Shown here piece after piece: positions 60,472-64,000 of a stretch of DNA of 64,000 nucleotides; position 1 is the first letter of the stretch; each line of letters opens with the position of its first letter. The translations under genes and the position numbers were made by a program. The notes beneath the pieces were generated by a model, which was given only the letters and a program-made list of their open reading frames with translations, was not told the DNA's origin and did no database searches. The DNA lies in NCBI RefSeq assembly GCF_008727875.1, contig NZ_VTWS01000004.1, positions 124,001 through 188,000 of the forward strand, in the 5' to 3' direction. This DNA is from Larkinella humicola (GTDB lineage: Bacteria > Bacteroidota > Bacteroidia > Cytophagales > Spirosomataceae).

Positions 60472-61347
60472 TCAGGCCATCGATTTGAGTTGGGCCACCA
60501 GCGTATCATTGTATTTCCGGGCTACCGGTATTTGAAAAGAACCGTCGTGCAGATGGAGTTTGTAGCCCTGTGCGTTGCCCGTCACCTTTTCCACTTTTTC
60601 CAGATTGACAATGAACGACCGGTGGCACCGCACCAGAACGGCGTTGCCGGCAAACTGCGTTTCCAGTCGGCTGAGGCTACTGCGAAGCAAGGTTTTGACG
60701 GGCTGGTTATTTTTCAAATACACCACCGTCGAATAATTGTCACTGGATTCGATATAGAGCAGGTCGGTGGGCGGGAAGCTGATCGTATCTTTTTCGTTTT
60801 CGGCCGTAAGCGTCATCAAAACCGGTTGGGCCGACTCCGCACCGGGGTTGTCTGCCTGGTGTTCCCGAACCGGTATTTCCCGGGCGGCCTGCTGGTACTT
60901 TTTGAGTTTGAGAATGTAATTGACCAGCACAGACCCCGCCGAAGGAAAGATGCCAATCACAAACGTGACGACGATCATCCCGAACAGCTCAATCGCGTGA
61001 ATGGGGTTGGCGATCAGTGCATTGATGTAGAAGTAGTTGACCAGCCCGATCAGCGTGATGTGGGCCGTTATCCAGAGAATTTCGCGCCCCACCGTCCAGC
61101 GTTCGTTGGTGAAAAGCTTCGGGAGAAAAACTGGCAGCAGCAGGCTGAGACCGGCCGTCACCAGAAACGAAATCAGGCCAAACCCCAGGATTTTGACGGT
61201 TTTGTAAGGCGTTACCCAGCTATTCAGTCCAAAAGGTTGGAAAATCAGCAGAAACAATCCCACAAAAACCCCGATCCAAAACGCCTTGGCCCACCGTCGG
61301 CGAACCGGGTCTTCACACGGATACGGTTGATTCAGTAGCTGCCACAT
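60472..61347 (-). CDS. LytTR regulator with membrane N-domain
   Basis: Start at ATG 61347 (MWQLLNQPYPCEDPVRRRWA); a longer frame would read through an inverted repeat. The 291-residue protein has four membrane helices (about 20-150; KAFWIGVFVGLFLLIFQPFG, ILGFGLISFLVTAGLSLLLP) and a C-terminal LytTR domain (~190-291; FPPTDLLYIESSDNYSTVVY, RSSLSRLETQFAGNAVLVRC, HRSFIVNLEKVEKVTGNAQG). It binds DNA while held in the membrane, a one-component sensor common in Bacteroidota. Follows the rhomboid gene by 51 bases. Confidence 0.9.
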   Translation of the reverse strand: MWQLLNQPYPCEDPVRRRWAKAFWIGVFVGLFLLIFQPFGLNSWVTPYKTVKILGFGLISFLVTAGLSLLLPVFLPKLFTNERWTVGREILWITAHITLIGLVNYFYINALIANPIHAIELFGMIVVTFVIGIFPSAGSVLVNYILKLKKYQQAAREIPVREHQADNPGAESAQPVLMTLTAENEKDTISFPPTDLLYIESSDNYSTVVYLKNNQPVKTLLRSSLSRLETQFAGNAVLVRCHRSFIVNLEKVEKVTGNAQGYKLHLHDGSFQIPVARKYNDTLVAQLKSMA

Positions 61348-61359
61348 GGTTTGAGGACG

Positions 61360-61396
61360 ATTGACGATTGACCATGGACGATGGTCAATCGTCAAT
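61360..61396. repeat. Inverted repeat between rhomboid and LytTR genes
   Basis: ATTGACGATTGACCAT (61360-61375) and ATGGTCAATCGTCAAT (61381-61396), 16 bases, perfect, loop 5. It touches the rhomboid stop codon (61399). Confidence 0.75.
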
Positions 61397-61398
61397 TT

Positions 61399-62019
61399 TC
61401 AAAACAATTTCCAGTTCGAAATCTGTTGGATAAAATACGGAACAACGGGCGGATAGAGCAGAACAACGACGAAAATTCCGAAAATGGCACCGTATAAGTG
61501 GGCATCGTGGTTGATGGTGCCGCGTCCGCGCCGGGATTCATAGAAGGAATAGCCCATGTAGAGGGCGCCGAAAATAAAACCGGGCACGCCGATGATGCCC
61601 ATGAGGTAAATCTTTTCGGTGGGCTGGAACATAATTGCGCCAAACAGCAGTGCCGAAACACCCCCCGACGCCCCCAGTGAATTGTAATTGGATTTGTTGC
61701 GTTGCCGGATCAGCGTAGGAATATCAGACACCACAATCGCGACGAGGTAGAAAATCAGCAGATAAAGTGGTCCGGAAGGACCAAACAGGGACCCGAAAAC
61801 CTGCTCGATCAAGGTTCCGAAAAAAAACAGCGTGAACATGTTGAACAGCAAATGGCTGAGGTCGGCATGAATGAATCCCGAAGTCAGAAGCCGGTACCAT
61901 TGGCCCCGTTTGAGCACTTTTTGCGGGTTTAGAATCATACTGTCCAGAAAAGACTCGTTTCGCCAGGCGTAAAAGCTCACGAGTCCGGTAATAACGATAA
62001 TGGCAAGCGTAACGGTCAT
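61399..62019 (-). CDS. Rhomboid intramembrane serine protease
   Basis: A 206-residue rhomboid. About six helices; the catalytic serine is Ser118 in LGASGGVSALLFG and the histidine His174 in HDAHLYGAIFG; HADLSHLLFNM (51-61) gives the conserved His/Asn of helix 2. It cleaves membrane proteins within the bilayer; substrates unknown. In operon with the LytTR membrane regulator, an arrangement that might let cleavage and membrane-bound regulation interact (inference). Confidence 0.93.
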   Translation of the reverse strand: MTVTLAIIVITGLVSFYAWRNESFLDSMILNPQKVLKRGQWYRLLTSGFIHADLSHLLFNMFTLFFFGTLIEQVFGSLFGPSGPLYLLIFYLVAIVVSDIPTLIRQRNKSNYNSLGASGGVSALLFGAIMFQPTEKIYLMGIIGVPGFIFGALYMGYSFYESRRGRGTINHDAHLYGAIFGIFVVVLLYPPVVPYFIQQISNWKLF

Positions 62020-62095
62020 AACGTGTTGTGGAGTAAGAAGTTGGCGAGTACGGGGTAATCAGGCAGAAATTCAGACGAAGCCTGGTCTTTCATTA

Positions 62096-63079
62096 TTAGC
62101 TTTCCCGTCCGATAAGCTGTTCTGTAAAATCCAGCAACAGGGCTTTCCGGGCCGGATCGACCGAAAGTTGTTCGAAATTAGCAAAGCCCCGCGTAAAAAA
62201 GTCATTGATTCGGGCTTCCGTCAGTTGCCGGATGCCGAGCTGATCATAGATGGCGGTGACGGCCTGAACCTTTTCCTGCTTGTCAAATTCCGTTGCACTG
62301 AGCCAGCCGATGAGTTCATTTTTCAACGCGCCACCCGACTGTTGCAGGGCTTCGATGAGTAAAAACGTTTTTTTGTTGGCAATAATATCCCCTCCAACCT
62401 GCTTTCCGAACTTCGCCGGATCTCCGTAGACATCCAGTAGATCGTCTTTCAACTGGAATCCCAGCCCGATGTTGATACCGCCTTCGCGCAGCCGCTGGCT
62501 TTCCACGTCGTCGGCGCCAGCAATGATGCTGCCCAATTCGAGCGCAAAACCGAGCAAAACCGACGTTTTGAGCTTGATCATCTCGATGTACTCGTCTTCC
62601 GAAACATCCCAGCGGGTCTCAAAATTCATGTCGAACTGTTGGCCTTCGCAAACTTCGGCGGCTGTGCGGTTGAAGCGGGCCAGCACTTTTTTCAAGTACG
62701 GCGTTTCGACATCCAGCAGCAATTCGTAGGCATTGACCAGCATCACGTCGCCCGACAGAATGGCGATGTTGTGATTCCATTTCTCGTGCACCGTCGGCTG
62801 ACCCCGGCGCAGGGGAGCCTGGTCCATGATGTCGTCGTGCATGAGCGTAAAATTGTGAAAAACCTCAACGGCCACGGCGGGTTTGAGGGCTTTTCGCCAG
62901 TTGTCCCCGAACAGGTAGGCGGCCATGAGCGTCAGCAGCGGTCGCATCCGCTTGCCGCCCAGGTTCATGATGTAACTGATCGGGTCGTATAATTCGGCGG
63001 GTTGCTGGCCGTATTTCGTTTGTTGAATCTCCTGATGAAGCGCTTCTAAAAAAACAAGCGGGTTGGTGGTTTGGGTCAT
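62096..63079 (-). CDS. Polyprenyl diphosphate synthase
   Basis: A 327-residue trans-isoprenyl synthase. First aspartate motif in FHNFTLMHDDIMDQAPLRRG, with Phe five residues before it, a feature linked to shorter products (C15-C20); second motif GLGFQLKDDLLDVYGD; LGGKRMRPLLTLMAA binds the IPP. It makes FPP/GGPP-type precursors for quinones, carotenoids or undecaprenyl phosphate. Single gene, 76 bases upstream of rhomboid on the same strand. Confidence 0.92.
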   Translation of the reverse strand: MTQTTNPLVFLEALHQEIQQTKYGQQPAELYDPISYIMNLGGKRMRPLLTLMAAYLFGDNWRKALKPAVAVEVFHNFTLMHDDIMDQAPLRRGQPTVHEKWNHNIAILSGDVMLVNAYELLLDVETPYLKKVLARFNRTAAEVCEGQQFDMNFETRWDVSEDEYIEMIKLKTSVLLGFALELGSIIAGADDVESQRLREGGINIGLGFQLKDDLLDVYGDPAKFGKQVGGDIIANKKTFLLIEALQQSGGALKNELIGWLSATEFDKQEKVQAVTAIYDQLGIRQLTEARINDFFTRGFANFEQLSVDPARKALLLDFTEQLIGRES

Positions 63080-63142
63080 GGCTCAAAAATACGGAAAACT
63101 GCCGGAATGGGAGTTACTAGTTAGGAGTTATGAGTGAAGAGT

Positions 63143-64000
63143 TTAGGAAATAGCCTGTGCTTCAGATAGGATACGATCAACTAAGTACGCCGTTGGCTGT
63201 AAACCGCCGAGCCAGTGAATGCACAAACCGTCGCGTTCCAGTTTGCGGAAAAACGTCATCTGGCGCTTGGCAAACTGGTGGATGGCGGTTTCCAGCCGGG
63301 CGGTCATGGTCGCATAATCCAGTTCGCCGTGCAGAAACTGCGTGATGAATTTATACTCCAATCCGTAAAAAATCAGTTTTTCGGCCGGAATCCCGCTTTC
63401 CAGTAAGCGTTGAACTTCGTCGATCAGACCATTTTGCAACCGCTGGAGCAAGCGGTCGGTGATTCGCTGCCGCCGAACATCGACGGGTAAATCGATTCCA
63501 AAAACCACCGCGTCGGGTTGCGAAACCGGGGCCAACAGATCCGTCAACGGATTTTCGGTTAAATACGTCGCAATTTCAATCGCCCGAATCAGCCGCTTGC
63601 GGGTGGACGTATCGGCCAGATTGCTATACTCGGAAGGAACGTTCCGAAATCGTTCGAGTAAATCGTCGTCGCTTTTCGTTTCCAGTTCCGTGCGCAAGGT
63701 CTGATTGACGGGAATAGCCGTATACCGATGCCCTTTCAAAACCGCTTCCAGGTATAAACCGGTACCGCCACAGAGGATCGGAACGTGGCCCCGCGCCAGG
63801 ATTTCGGGCAGAACGCGGTTGAAATCCTGTTGATACTGAAACAAATTGTAATCACTACCCGCGTCGACGATGTTGATAAGATGATACGGAATCGATTGAT
63901 TATCAATTCGGTATTCGTCCAGATCCTTGCCGGTGCCAATGTCCATGTCCCGGTAGACCTGCCGGGAATCCACGCTGATGATTTCACCCTTCAGCCGCCG
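63143..64000 (-). CDS. miaA: tRNA dimethylallyltransferase MiaA (5' end beyond window)
   Basis: The frame is open to base 64000, so the N-terminal P-loop is missing. Visible: EIISVDSRQVYRDMDIGTGK (DSRQ catalytic Asp), HLINIVDAGSDYNLFQYQQD, LCGGTGLYLEAVLKG, then STRKRLIRAIEIATYLTENP and a late YGLEYKFITQFLHGELD. MiaA adds dimethylallyl to A37 of tRNAs reading UNN codons. The diphosphate donor comes from the isoprenoid pathway of the adjacent synthase, though the genes are separate. Confidence 0.95.
   Translation of the reverse strand, partial: RRLKGEIISVDSRQVYRDMDIGTGKDLDEYRIDNQSIPYHLINIVDAGSDYNLFQYQQDFNRVLPEILARGHVPILCGGTGLYLEAVLKGHRYTAIPVNQTLRTELETKSDDDLLERFRNVPSEYSNLADTSTRKRLIRAIEIATYLTENPLTDLLAPVSQPDAVVFGIDLPVDVRRQRITDRLLQRLQNGLIDEVQRLLESGIPAEKLIFYGLEYKFITQFLHGELDYATMTARLETAIHQFAKRQMTFFRKLERDGLCIHWLGGLQPTAYLVDRILSEAQAIS

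Noticed and set aside
1..64000. tRNA genes, rRNA genes and CRISPR arrays
   Set aside because: I looked for cloverleaf and T-loop (GGTTCRANTCC) signatures, rRNA motifs and regular direct repeats in the intergenic regions and found none; the repeats present are inverted, not arrayed.

Overview
The window is chromosomal DNA from a member of the Bacteroidota, most likely order Cytophagales, family Spirosomaceae (Spirosoma/Larkinella/Runella-like). Three things point there. Promoters follow the Bacteroidota pattern (a TTG or TTTG at -33 and TAnnTTTG at -7), for example before rplM, the arsR-like gene and the TonB receptor. The gene content is typical: a TonB-dependent receptor with a carboxypeptidase-like N-domain, DUF3078, LytTR regulators, DUF5009 membrane acyltransferases, a PVC-type cytochrome and an HD-Pnk RNA-repair enzyme. 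Most coding DNA is of intermediate GC with many long intergenic inverted repeats. I found no tRNA, rRNA, CRISPR array or complete insertion sequence. This assignment is inference from content, not from a search.

Layout. 1-6.3 kb: a minus-strand run of small regulator/enzyme units (AraC; NmrA and alpha/beta hydrolase behind a Crp-like gene; DUF2200; a RibD-C reductase; an antitoxin with a toxin remnant; ArsR-SRPBCC; DUF2809). 6.3-9.3 kb: an AT-rich island with three unrecognised genes. 9.3-14.3 kb: a TonB receptor, a predicted surface lipoprotein and an Rrf2 regulator. 14.4-18.4 kb: an RNA-processing cluster on the minus strand (ybeY, RNA ligase, HD-Pnk, DUF4301). 18.5-25.9 kb: DUF5009, PcrA helicase, a cysteine-less redoxin behind a long structured leader, an MFS carrier and a TlpA-like protein.

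26.1-36.1 kb: a shortened dcw cell-wall cluster (rsmH, ftsL, ftsI, murE, mraY, no mraZ, no murD-ftsZ), a coiled-coil gene, then rplM-rpsI-rpsB-tsf. 36.2-42.5 kb: an ECF sigma factor, a 66-residue protein, a frameshifted mechanosensitive channel, DUF3078, a histidine kinase/LytTR regulator pair and two stand-alone LytTR proteins. 42.6-52.6 kb: mixed metabolism and repair (Fpg/Nei glycosylase, DUF5009, heme/HEAT protein, TPMT-like methyltransferase, Tet-type exporter, aldose epimerase). 52.8-64 kb: OmpA lipoprotein, lhgO, anmK, fructosamine kinase, DEAD-box helicase, TPR protein, a LytTR membrane regulator, rhomboid protease, polyprenyl synthase and the 3' part of miaA.

The best leads for something new are the structured 275-nt leader in front of a redoxin that has lost both catalytic cysteines (22.3-23.25 kb); the RNA end-healing/sealing pair set between ybeY and DUF4301; the sigma factor with a hydrophobic C-terminal tail followed by a tiny protein and a channel gene that needs a +1 shift at CTC-AGG-G; and two genes (ybeY and the antitoxin) whose -7 elements sit only 4 nt before the start codon, predicting leaderless mRNAs.
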